Part shown: positions 52,744-60,390 of the stretch, in pieces
Layout: each line of letters starts with the position of its first letter
Numbering within the stretch: position 1 is the first letter of the stretch
Assembly: GCF_022788635.1 (NCBI RefSeq)
Contig: NZ_CP076024.1
Location: 1,612,001 to 1,676,000, forward strand
Length of the DNA stretch: 64,000 nt
Reading direction: 5' to 3'
DNA from: Methylobacter sp. S3L5C
GTDB lineage: Bacteria; Pseudomonadota; Gammaproteobacteria; Methylococcales; Methylomonadaceae
The notes under the pieces: model-generated
What the model was told of the DNA's origin: nothing
Seen by the model: only the letters and a program-made list of their open reading frames with translations
Database searches by the model: none
Position numbers and translations under genes: made by a program

Positions 52744-52796
52744 AGGATTTCCTTGGATATTGTTTATTTACGGATATTACAAATCAACGTATCTGT

Positions 52797-52825
52797 GTCG
52801 GGTTACGGCTAGCGCCTAACCCGAC
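52797..52825 (-). terminator. Hairpin after the SMP-30 gene
   Basis: GTCGGGTTA (52797-52805) pairs perfectly with TAACCCGAC (52817-52825) around an 11-base loop. It follows the minus-strand SMP-30 stop (52848). It lacks a T-run and has the look of a common intergenic repeat, so either label is possible. Confidence 0.5.
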
Positions 52826-52847
52826 CTGAACTTGCCGTGCAACAAAA

Positions 52848-53813
52848 TTATTTCGCGCGACCTTTAAATCCTTGCGCAAGCAGAGGAATTTTGTAAGCAG
52901 CTCCGCGTCCTACGGCATAAAGTGTTTTTTTATCGGTGCCTGCAAAAGCTATGTTTTGCGGCTTTTTGGGCAGGATAATAATACCCAGCGCTTCGCCCTT
53001 GGCACTAAATACTTCAATACCGGAATTGGAGGCGACATAAAGTCTGTCTTCATCATCAATGGCAAGACCGTCTGCACCGCTAGACCAGATGTTATCTTCA
53101 TTTTTCCAGCCATCCAGCTTGGCAAAGTTTCTTTTATTTGAGATCGCACCATTAGTGCCAACGTCATAAGCCAAAATGTTTTCGCCTAGCGTGTTGGCGA
53201 CATACAGCACTTTTTCATCTTTACTCAATTGAATACCGTTGGGGCGCTCAATATCGTTAGCCAGTCGCGTTAACTGACCCGCAGGGGTAACGTAAAATAC
53301 ACCCGGATGAGAAACAGGAGGGGTAGGGGTTTCTTTCGTCGGCCGGGTACCACTGTCAGTAAAGAAAATACCACCACTCTTATCCAGCACGACGTCGTTG
53401 GGTCGTTGAAACAGTGTTCCTTCAAAATTTTCAGTAAAGGTTTTTTGTTTATCAAGCGGGTAAATAATGCCTACCTGAGGTTTAAGGGTTTGCACGGCAA
53501 TGATTTCACCACTGGCATTTAAGGCAAGGCCGTTGGCACCATTGGAGTTTTCCAAAAATGTTGAAACGGTATTGTCAGGTGCGATACGTATAATCCGGTT
53601 AGCCTGTGTTTCTGTAAACAACAAACTACCATCCGGGTAGCCAATAGGCCCTTCTGTACCTTTAAAGCCATCTTTGATTAATTCGATGATCACACCGCCT
53701 GCCGCCACGCCAGGAATAGGGGGGGTAACCGGATCGTCAGCCTGCGCCGAGGCAGTAAACGCCAAGGCAGCCAACGCTAAAAATAATTTCGTGTGTGAAG
53801 TTTTAAGTAACAT
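52848..53813 (-). CDS. SMP-30/gluconolactonase-type beta-propeller, secreted
   Basis: The 321-residue protein has a signal peptide (about 1-25, ending ASAQA) and a six-bladed propeller of the SMP-30/gluconolaconase/LRE family: GTEGPIGYPDGSLLFTETQANRIIRI early, RPNDVVLDKSGGIFFTDSGTRP in the middle and SSGADGLAIDDEDRLYVASNSGIEVF later (read in parts), holding the metal-binding Glu, Asn and Asp of the family. It may hydrolyse sugar lactones in the periplasm. A second possible lactonase (DLH-like) is the next gene. A VTPPIPGVAAGG linker follows the signal. Confidence 0.88.
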   Translation of the reverse strand: MLLKTSHTKLFLALAALAFTASAQADDPVTPPIPGVAAGGVIIELIKDGFKGTEGPIGYPDGSLLFTETQANRIIRIAPDNTVSTFLENSNGANGLALNASGEIIAVQTLKPQVGIIYPLDKQKTFTENFEGTLFQRPNDVVLDKSGGIFFTDSGTRPTKETPTPPVSHPGVFYVTPAGQLTRLANDIERPNGIQLSKDEKVLYVANTLGENILAYDVGTNGAISNKRNFAKLDGWKNEDNIWSSGADGLAIDDEDRLYVASNSGIEVFSAKGEALGIIILPKKPQNIAFAGTDKKTLYAVGRGAAYKIPLLAQGFKGRAK

Positions 53814-53987
53814 CTATTTTATCCTTTGAATTAATCTTAAATAGTCTTTTAAAGTAAAAGTTTGGCGGATAACAATCAGCTTTTAGTCTTATTTGTAGCC
53901 TGTGATTTCAGATCCTTTTTAGTAAACTGGTTGCAGATGCTAACCAGCTCCAAAAGAGCCGGTCAGTCGTCTGATTTTTTGCCCTGA

Positions 53988-54401
53988 TTACTTGGGGATC
54001 GTTAGTACGGCTAACTTGGTAATGCCGGAGCGTTCTATTGATGCCATCACTTTGGCGACAATGCCGTATTGAACGGCATCGTCTGCGTTAAGATTAAGTG
54101 CAATCTCAGGATCAGCGGCCTTACGGGTTATCAGTTCGTTTTCAAAGGCTTCGATAGCAATCTCTGTTTTGTCCATGAATACTTTCCCTTTGGCATCAAC
54201 GCTGATATAAACTGCATCTTTTTCTTCGGGAGCCGCAGTTTCAGCAGTCTTGGGCAGATTGACGTGTACGGCTTGAGTCAATAAAGGGGCTGTTACGATA
54301 AATACGACCAACAGTACCAGCATCACATCAACCAGTGGCGTGACGTTGATTTCACTCATCACATCATCATCATCACCGCTATCTTTGGTATTAAAAGCCA
54401 T
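53988..54401 (-). CDS. exbD: Biopolymer transport protein ExbD
   Basis: The 137-residue protein has one N-terminal membrane span (about 20-42) after the sequence DVMSEINVTPLVDVMLVLLVVFIV, in which the conserved aspartate of the span takes part in proton flow. The periplasmic domain ends VMASIERSGITKLAVLTIPK, typical of ExbD. With ExbB it uses the proton gradient to energise TonB. It begins one base into the ExbB stop (overlap ATG/TGA type), so the two are coupled. The operon is tonB-exbB-exbD. Confidence 0.94.
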   Translation of the reverse strand: MAFNTKDSGDDDDVMSEINVTPLVDVMLVLLVVFIVTAPLLTQAVHVNLPKTAETAAPEEKDAVYISVDAKGKVFMDKTEIAIEAFENELITRKAADPEIALNLNADDAVQYGIVAKVMASIERSGITKLAVLTIPK

Positions 54402-55348
54402 TAGATTTGCGCTCCTTCTGGTTGTAATTCATTATGATTTGTTTTGATAACCGGTTTTCTTGTTACCGGCTCGTTGGAGCGTGACGGGGCAGGCGCACCG
54501 TAACCTTGACGCTTAATCAAGAATGCCGTTTTTAAGGCAAGATGAACAAAATCGATAGAGAAATCGTCAAGAAATGCCCAAATCACCTTGTTTCTGCGAA
54601 TAAAAAAGTTGTATCCGATTACCGCCGGTACCGCGACGGCAATACCCACAGCGGTAGCAACAAGTGCTTCACCGATAGGGCCGGCAACTACGTCGAGACT
54701 GGCTGAGCCGCTTTTACTGATACTGGTCAGTGCGCCCATAATTCCCCAGACGGTACCGAACAAACCCACAAATGGCGAGATACTGCCTACGGTTGCTAAT
54801 ATGGCCAGTCCGCCTTCCAATGCACTGCGTTCTTTTTGCATTTGTTGGCGTAAACGTCGATCCAGCAGTTCCTGACGATCGCCGGTATGCTCCAGATCAT
54901 GGGTCGTTGTCCCGCCATCGGCTTCCAGTAACGTGGCGAACCCCGCTTCAGCGACTCTGGCAGCCGGGCCGTTATTACCTTGTATTGCAGAAGCGGCCTG
55001 AAAATCCTCGGCTCCCCAAAACTTCTTGCTAAAAGCCCGATTGTGATGCGAAATCCGCAGATGCTGTATACCCTTAATCATTATCAAAGCCCATGTTACG
55101 GCAGAAAACGCGATTAAAATCCATAAAGTGGCATCTACAATTAGCGCCGAGGTGATTTCAGGAGCCGCAGGTGCTATATCCGCTGCCGAAGTCGCCAGAT
55201 TTGTAGCTGCAGGTGAAGCATCCGCAACGGTTGTTGCCGCTCTATTAGCCGCGCCGGCAATATCAGTGCCTGAAATTGGTGAGCCTGAAAGGGGTGTTTG
55301 AGTGGCTGCTTGTGGAATTTCCGCTGCAGCAGATGTTGTTTCTGTCAT
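54401..55348 (-). CDS. exbB: MotA/TolQ/ExbB proton-channel protein with Ala-rich N-terminal extension
   Basis: The 315-residue protein has three spans. The core, from about residue 70, has LLDRRLRQQMQKERSALEGGLAILATVGSISPFVGLFGTVWGIMGAL (read in parts, about 160-205) and GEALVATAVGIAVAVPAVIGYNFF, diagnostic of ExbB/TolQ. Residues 1-70 are an Ala/Thr/Pro-rich periplasmic segment without a normal signal, longer than in E. coli ExbB but common in environmental ExbB proteins. It forms the pentameric channel around ExbD. The gene follows tonB after about ten bases. Confidence 0.93.
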   Translation of the reverse strand: MTETTSAAAEIPQAATQTPLSGSPISGTDIAGAANRAATTVADASPAATNLATSAADIAPAAPEITSALIVDATLWILIAFSAVTWALIMIKGIQHLRISHHNRAFSKKFWGAEDFQAASAIQGNNGPAARVAEAGFATLLEADGGTTTHDLEHTGDRQELLDRRLRQQMQKERSALEGGLAILATVGSISPFVGLFGTVWGIMGALTSISKSGSASLDVVAGPIGEALVATAVGIAVAVPAVIGYNFFIRRNKVIWAFLDDFSIDFVHLALKTAFLIKRQGYGAPAPSRSNEPVTRKPVIKTNHNELQPEGAQI

Positions 55349-55358
55349 GATTAAAACC

Positions 55359-56168
55359 TCAACCTTGTAAATTAAAAGAAATTGGAACGGTTACCAAGCC
55401 ATCGATTGGCGTGGTTCCTCGCATAGCCGGAACAAATGACCATTTTTTAACGGTTCTAACCGCTTCATCATCCAAGACATCTTTGCCGCTGGATTTAAGT
55501 ACAGAAACAGTGTCAGGCTTGCCACTGGCCAGAACATGTACTTTCATCAGCACTTTGCCTTCCCAGCCACGATCCATGGCTATTTCAGGATAAACCGGCG
55601 GTGGATTATTCAGATAACCGGCGCCTGCACGTGGTTGGGTTACTTTTTCCACTACCGGTGCGGGAGGAGCAGGAACTAGCGGAGCAGCTGCATCAGTGAC
55701 CGTACTGGTTGATGGAGCAGGTGGCTGCTCGATAACCGGTGGTGCCGCTTTGGGTTTTATCTTGGGTTTGGGCGGTTTTTTAAGCGCCACCACTTTGGGT
55801 GGCGGCGGTGGCGGTGGCTGAACGACCGGCTTGGGTGGCTGGGGACGAACAAATGAAATTTGCACCTTAGATGGCGGCTTAACCGGTTCGACCAACTCTT
55901 CTTCGACAGGTATTTGCTTGAAGTGATCGACGACAAAGGAGTGTATGACTATCGACAAGATGCCGATAAGCAGATAATCGATGGCTTTGTTGTCGCGAAC
56001 TTCTGAATTATGTTTAAAATCGCTCAACACTACAGGGACCGATGAACCGGAGAATCTTTTTATCAGTCGACTGGCACCCACATTAATGGAAATGACATTA
56101 CCCTTTTTCTTTTCCGGTATAAATGTAGATGGATCAACTCTATTAAAAACTTTTAATTGACTACTCAT
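55359..56168 (-). CDS. tonB: Energy transducer TonB
   Basis: The 269-residue protein has an unusually long cytoplasmic N terminus (about 1-62), one membrane span (about 64-82, containing the SxxxH-type pattern IVIHSFVVDH), a Pro/Lys-rich periplasmic linker with QPPPPPPPKVVALKKPPKPK (about 120-140) and a C-terminal TonB domain (about 190-269) with YPEIAMDRGWEGKVLMKVHV and VLDDEAVRTVKKWSFVPA. It spans the periplasm to drive TonB-dependent receptors such as the one at 43279-46245. It is the first gene of the tonB-exbB-exbD operon. Confidence 0.93.
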   Translation of the reverse strand: MSSQLKVFNRVDPSTFIPEKKKGNVISINVGASRLIKRFSGSSVPVVLSDFKHNSEVRDNKAIDYLLIGILSIVIHSFVVDHFKQIPVEEELVEPVKPPSKVQISFVRPQPPKPVVQPPPPPPPKVVALKKPPKPKIKPKAAPPVIEQPPAPSTSTVTDAAAPLVPAPPAPVVEKVTQPRAGAGYLNNPPPVYPEIAMDRGWEGKVLMKVHVLASGKPDTVSVLKSSGKDVLDDEAVRTVKKWSFVPAMRGTTPIDGLVTVPISFNLQG

Positions 56169-56626
56169 GCGATATCTCCCGTTGTTTAAAAAGTCACCGG
56201 ACCTTAGCTGTTCAATGACAAATCAGCTTGATAATCCAAGTGCTGGCCGGCTTTAATTAATACTGTTGATTTAGATAAAGCAGGTACCGTGCCATATTTT
56301 CTTAAAATCATAAATATTAGGAGGGAATGTTATAGAAAATGACTATAACCATCTGTATTTAATGGTTTTATAGCGTTATGACGAGTTTTGTGAAGCAGGT
56401 TTTTAGGATAGAAATTCGACTTGATGGCAATGATTACTCAATTAACGACTGTTTGTTGATCATCAGTTTGAATAACCTTTTGTTACTCAGGTGTTTCCTG
56501 AGCAACAGTTTATGGAGTCAGGCCTGGCTAATTTTCAGGTGATAGGGTGAACAGGAAAGCAATGTTGGAATTAAATCTTGGGTAAGACGGGGGTTTTGCA
56601 GAAAATCATGCCCTCTTTATTTATTG

Positions 56627-56652
56627 TCCACGAAAAGCACGAAAGACACGAA
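56627..56652. repeat. CACGAAA microsatellite, second block
   Basis: GTCCACGAAAAGCACGAAAG and following ACACGAAAT repeat the 9-base unit of the block at 51739, three times with small changes. Confidence 0.6.
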
Positions 56653-56931
56653 ATAAATGCAGAGTTTTTATTATTAAGCGGGGCTTGGGTTTGCAATCTT
56701 CTTATATTTCATCTGGTTAACTAAGTCATCGGTCAAAAGCAGTAGGCAAAAAATCGTTGTCCACCCTACCGAGAGAAGTTTTTTATGGTCAGCATCGACT
56801 GGCTTAAGGTGGAATTTAAGAAGGCCGCAAATATTGCCTGTATTGGTGGGGAAAAAAGCTAGTCTTATCCTAAATGGAGTGCGATACAACGTGTCATATT
56901 GGAGAAGTAAGGCTAACAAGCAAAATCCAAT

Positions 56932-56961
56932 GTCCACGAAAGTACGAAAAAAGGCACGAAT
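56932..56961. repeat. CACGAAA microsatellite, third block
   Basis: GTCCACGAAAGTACGAAAAA followed by AGGCACGAATT repeats the same unit three times with erosion. It shares the GTCCACGAAA opening with the block at 56627. Confidence 0.55.
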
Positions 56962-56997
56962 TTATTGCTTTTCTGGGCTTGTAATCAATAAATAGGA

Positions 56998-57050
56998 GCC
57001 GATAACATCCCTTATAAGGGATGTTATCGGTAAAATCGTTTTACTCTGAC
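56998..57050. repeat. Palindromic dispersed element, partial copy
   Basis: The core palindrome GATAACATCCCTTATAAGGG-ATGTTATC (57001-57029) is perfect apart from ends and is followed by GGTAAAATCG as in other copies. The outer CTACCAA arms are not found. Confidence 0.6.
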
Positions 57051-57107
57051 TAATTTTCAAGCAGAAGCTTGGCTACTATTAAGAAATTATTTTCGATTGA
57101 GAATCAG

Positions 57108-57440
57108 TCAATTGCCGAATAACCCGATATTTTTACGACGATTTAAGCCCATTATTCCGAGCATGCCGCTCAATAATAGCCAGACTGCACCGGGTAATGG
57201 CATTGTAGCAGGTACCGAAACGATGGCAACATTGCCCGGACGAACAGCCCATAAATACAGATTCTTAGACTTAATGGAAGGGTTTAGGTAACCAGCACTA
57301 GTGTCTTGGGACCAGTTAATGTCTTGCACTGAGTCATAAACCGTCAAAGGGTCACTGGACGTTAAAGACGCATGGGCTGTGCCAGTTGCTACGGTGCCAA
57401 TAATTAAGGCTAGTGCTAAGCGTGTTTTTTTAGGTTGCAT
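57108..57440 (-). CDS. Short PEP-CTERM sorting-signal protein
   Basis: The 110-residue protein has a signal peptide (MQPKKTRLALALIIGTVATGTAHA) and a C-terminal exosortase-type signal: MPLPGAVWLLLSGMLGIMGLNRRK, i.e. a proline-containing motif, membrane span and basic end (about residues 78-102). Between them are only about 55 residues. DSVQDINWSQDTS resembles the beginning, and LYLWAVRPGN the end, of a DUF1566-type domain found in longer PEP-CTERM proteins (usually 200 or more residues), so the middle of that domain seems to be deleted in frame. It would be exported and processed by an exosortase. No exosortase is in the window. Confidence 0.8.
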   Translation of the reverse strand: MQPKKTRLALALIIGTVATGTAHASLTSSDPLTVYDSVQDINWSQDTSAGYLNPSIKSKNLYLWAVRPGNVAIVSVPATMPLPGAVWLLLSGMLGIMGLNRRKNIGLFGN

Positions 57441-57914
57441 ATTGTTACCTATAGAAAATTTTTATTAAATTTAATGTAACCCGGCTGGCTTATAAGCGCC
57501 GTGGCTGTCCGTCCTTATCTTGTAATAAGTTTGGCTTTTTTATTCGTCAATCATGCACACTTGGATAAAAGTGTAACACAATCTTGCAATTTCTATAAGC
57601 AGGCAAGCTCGCCTGCTTATAAATGCTTAAAATTGTTGCTATTTCAAAACCGTAAATAAATAAAGAATAACTTCTAAAAATAGTGAGTCGGGTTTTGAAT
57701 GGTAACAAGCACTCTACAGACACTAAAGTCATGGGCTGTGCTGAGTTACGACGCGCATCGTTCGTGATTGATAAGATATTTTGATGACGCTATTGAGTGG
57801 TATCAGTCAGGTTAATAGCTGCTGACAATAAATATTAAGACAATCTGCAGCAGAAATTTCGGTTTTTTCAGGAACTGTCAATTGGCCAAAAATAATGATT
57901 TTTCAAGGTTGCCT
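57441..57914. other. 474-bp spacer
   Basis: No gene seen. It contains a perfect hairpin at 57594-57621 (TATAAGCAGGC and GCCTGCTTATA around AAGCTC), possibly the terminator of the following minus-strand glycine-zipper gene or a repeat. Confidence 0.5.
57594..57621. terminator. Perfect 11-base hairpin
   Basis: TATAAGCAGGC (57594-57604) and GCCTGCTTATA (57611-57621) pair perfectly. It lies nearly 300 bases past the glycine-zipper gene stop, so assignment to that transcript is doubtful. Confidence 0.4.
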
Positions 57915-58304
57915 TTAGTTGACCAGTGTATGGTTGCGCTGACGCATACAGGTTCTGAATGCTCGTTTAAAGTCCTCGTTGGCTTCATAGCCTTTCCACA
58001 AGCCAACGGGAATAGCCAAAATAGCACCACCTGCGGCACCTGTTGCCGCACTGCCGGCTATAGCGCCAACAGCTGCACCACCTGCGGCACCAGTAACAGC
58101 ACCAACACCTGCACCCATAGCGACTTCTTTGGTGATATCTGATGCTTGATCTGCCAGTGTCTTACACTCTGCCATGTCGCGCTGAACGGTTTCCGGATGT
58201 TCATCCAGGCGGGGATCAAGAATTGGACGCCACCCACTCATAGACGCACATCCGGTAGCTAATGCGGAAACCATTAATATTATGGGTAAATTATATTTTT
58301 TCAT
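57915..58304 (-). CDS. Glycine-zipper lipoprotein
   Basis: The 129-residue protein has a lipobox (ALATGC, cysteine at residue 19), so it is lipid-anchored, probably in the outer membrane. The mature part has an N-terminal segment with one cysteine (AECKTLADQ) and a long Gly/Ala stretch (about residues 63-103) with GxxxG repeats forming two hydrophobic glycine-zipper helices, followed by YEANEDFKRAFRTCMRQRNH. This layout is a familiar glycine-zipper family of unknown function. Two cysteines (AECKT and RTCMR) may form a disulfide. No operon partner is evident. Confidence 0.85.
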   Translation of the reverse strand: MKKYNLPIILMVSALATGCASMSGWRPILDPRLDEHPETVQRDMAECKTLADQASDITKEVAMGAGVGAVTGAAGGAAVGAIAGSAATGAAGGAILAIPVGLWKGYEANEDFKRAFRTCMRQRNHTLVN

Positions 58305-58478
58305 GTTTTCTCCAAAAAAGGATATAGGTCAAACAGCATGCAAAATTTTCCGGTCTTTATAAAATGAACGTCCAGATTTTTCTGCTAATAATTGCTGATT
58401 TATTAATATTTATAGGGCCTACTGTCAGGATGGACTGAAATAGCAGTCGCAGAAAATAGCAAATATAGGAAGCAGGTC

Positions 58479-58646
58479 TTATCTGTTTAAGTGTCTTAGT
58501 CGACGATGATAACGACGGAAAGCACGTCTTACGATAGGGTACAGACGATCAAACCCCATCCTGTTTTCCAGGTCGGATTCCTTTTGTCTGGTATTCAACA
58601 GCACAAAAAGATGTTGGGCTTGATTTATTAAAAGTTCATTATCCAT
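58479..58646 (-). CDS. Small basic protein, 55 residues
   Basis: A minus-strand open frame starting ATG at 58646 encodes MDNELLINQAQHLFVLLNTR and ends RRYHRRLRHLNR. It is amphipathic and helical with a strongly basic, Arg-rich C-terminal half (RRAFRRYHRR). A GGTGATTGGAA segment before the ATG is only a weak ribosome site. The composition (charged, no repeats) looks coding-like, and it fills a spacer otherwise without genes. I do not recognise a family. Nucleic-acid binding is possible because of the charge, but this is a guess. Confidence 0.45.
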   Translation of the reverse strand: MDNELLINQAQHLFVLLNTRQKESDLENRMGFDRLYPIVRRAFRRYHRRLRHLNR

Positions 58647-58895
58647 TTCCAATCACCGCTAAGTTACTGCTGCTTATATTGTTGGGTTTAAAGCCGGCTT
58701 TACGGGCAAGTTTACGACTGCGTACAGCTTACATAATCAACATGAGAGGAAGCCTGTAGGTTTGATTAAGATTAGATAAAGATAGCCATAAATTTAACAA
58801 GGTAAATGAAACAGTCTCATTTTGCATTGTGACGGTTTTACCGATTAATGATCGCTATTGGTCTGCTACCTGACTACTACTATCAGTCAAACTGC

Positions 58896-60374
58896 TCAGT
58901 TAACCGGATATGGTAAAAAATCTGTCCACTTCACTTCGCCACCGGCTTCGTCAGGTGTCGGCAACATGGCGACATTCCAGCCTCCGCCCAAGGCTTTAAC
59001 CAGTTGAACCGAGGTTCCCAGTCGATTACCCAAGAGTTGTATCGCCGTTTGCTGGTTATTTAGCGCCACCGCCTGAGCGGTCATTACATTCAAATAACTG
59101 ACCATACCGGCCTGATATTGATTGGATATCATCGCCAATGCTTCGCGAGCCGCCGTTACGGCTTTGTCCTGAACTTGCGCTTCTTCTTCGAGAATCCGCA
59201 GTGCCGCCACATTATCTTCAACTTCCTGAAAGCCGGTAAGTACGGTCTGTTTGTAGAAAGCCACAGTGGCATCGAAACCATCCAGGGTTTGCTTATACTG
59301 CGCGTTTTTTCCGCCACCATCCAATAGCGTCAGAGCTGCCCCCGCAGGTCCCAAGGCCCAGTAACGTTTAGCGGCAGTAAATAGCGTCGACAAGGTATTA
59401 CTTTGAAAGCCGGTACTGGCACCCAGATTTATCGTGGGGAAAAAGGCGGCTTTTGCAACGCCGATCTGAGCGTTGGCAGCGGCGATTTTACGTTCAGCGC
59501 CGGCAATATCAGGACGTCTTTCCAGTAATTCCGACGGCAGACTGACTGGAATCGGCGGCGGTGCGATATCCAGCGGTACTGCAATCAGGGATAACTCGGT
59601 AGGCGATTTACCTGTCAAAACCGCAATGGCGTGTTCCAGTTTTGCACGCTGCACGCCAAGATTAATGCCTTGTGCACGGGCTGATTCCAATTGGGTTTGG
59701 GCTTGTACGACATCGGTTCTGGCGACAACACCGGCGGTATAACGATTTTTAGTAATTTCCAGGGTCTTGGTATAAGCGGCTACGGTTTCATCAAACACCG
59801 CTTTTTGTGCGTCTAGTGATCGCAATATAAAATAATCTTCAGCCAGAGTAGCCTGGGTAGATAGTTGCAAGGCCTGCAAGGTGGCGGCACTGGCTTGGGC
59901 GCTACCTTCATTGGCTTCAACCTGGCGTCGGATACTGCCCCATAAATCCGGCTCCCAAGCTAATGCCACGGCGGCACCGAAAAGATTTCTAACACCACTG
60001 ACAGCAACATTTTGACCACTGGCAGCACGAAACCGGTTGGTAGTGCCGGTAACCGTCGCGGTGGGAAAGTAAGCCGATTGTGCCGAGCGCACCAGATCCT
60101 GAGCCTGGCGATATTGTGCTTCGGCCTGGGCAATTGATTGATTCCCGCTGACAACCTGTTCTTCCAGACCGTTAAGCCGGGCATCGTTGAATATTTCCCA
60201 CCATTTGCCGACCAGTAAATTATCACGGGGCTGGGCCTGCTTCCAGCCTTTTATTTCCTTAAAATTATCGGGAATGGCTGTTTGTGGGCGCACATAGTCA
60301 GGCCCGACGGTGCAGCCGGTCAGTGGCAGAGTTGATAGTGAATAAATCAGGGTTGGGATAATACGAAAATTCAT
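58896..60374 (-). CDS. RND efflux outer-membrane factor (NodT/OprM family lipoprotein)
   Basis: From the ATG at 60374 (MNFRIIPTLIYSLSTLPLTGC, 492 residues) the protein has a lipobox (LTGC) and the OEP pattern twice: GPDYVRPQTAIPDNFKE, QYRQAQDLVRSAQSAYFPT, RRQVEANEGSAQASAATLQ and, in the second half, ELLERRPDIAGAERKIAAANAQIGVAKAAFFPTI and NQYQAGMVSYLNVMTAQ (read in parts). It forms the trimeric outer-membrane channel of a tripartite pump. An open frame runs further upstream into the pump gene, but the lipobox settles the start. The start codon overlaps the end of the RND gene (stop at 60391) by a small spacer of 16 bases. Confidence 0.92.
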   Translation of the reverse strand: MNFRIIPTLIYSLSTLPLTGCTVGPDYVRPQTAIPDNFKEIKGWKQAQPRDNLLVGKWWEIFNDARLNGLEEQVVSGNQSIAQAEAQYRQAQDLVRSAQSAYFPTATVTGTTNRFRAASGQNVAVSGVRNLFGAAVALAWEPDLWGSIRRQVEANEGSAQASAATLQALQLSTQATLAEDYFILRSLDAQKAVFDETVAAYTKTLEITKNRYTAGVVARTDVVQAQTQLESARAQGINLGVQRAKLEHAIAVLTGKSPTELSLIAVPLDIAPPPIPVSLPSELLERRPDIAGAERKIAAANAQIGVAKAAFFPTINLGASTGFQSNTLSTLFTAAKRYWALGPAGAALTLLDGGGKNAQYKQTLDGFDATVAFYKQTVLTGFQEVEDNVAALRILEEEAQVQDKAVTAAREALAMISNQYQAGMVSYLNVMTAQAVALNNQQTAIQLLGNRLGTSVQLVKALGGGWNVAMLPTPDEAGGEVKWTDFLPYPVN

Positions 60375-60390
60375 GACAATCTCAGATGCA

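Larger units (their letters stand above)
56169..57107. other. 939-bp spacer with microsatellites
   Basis: No convincing gene is present. The spacer contains two CACGAAA microsatellite blocks (56627-56652 and 56932-56961) in the same orientation, bounding a segment of about 280 bp, and a palindromic dispersed element (56998-57050). An 87-codon frame lies between the microsatellites on the minus strand but has no support as a gene. Confidence 0.6.

Noticed and set aside
56674-56937. 87-codon minus-strand frame between CACGAAA blocks
   Set aside because: The product matches nothing I know, has no ribosome site that I can see, and overlaps repeat sequence at its end.
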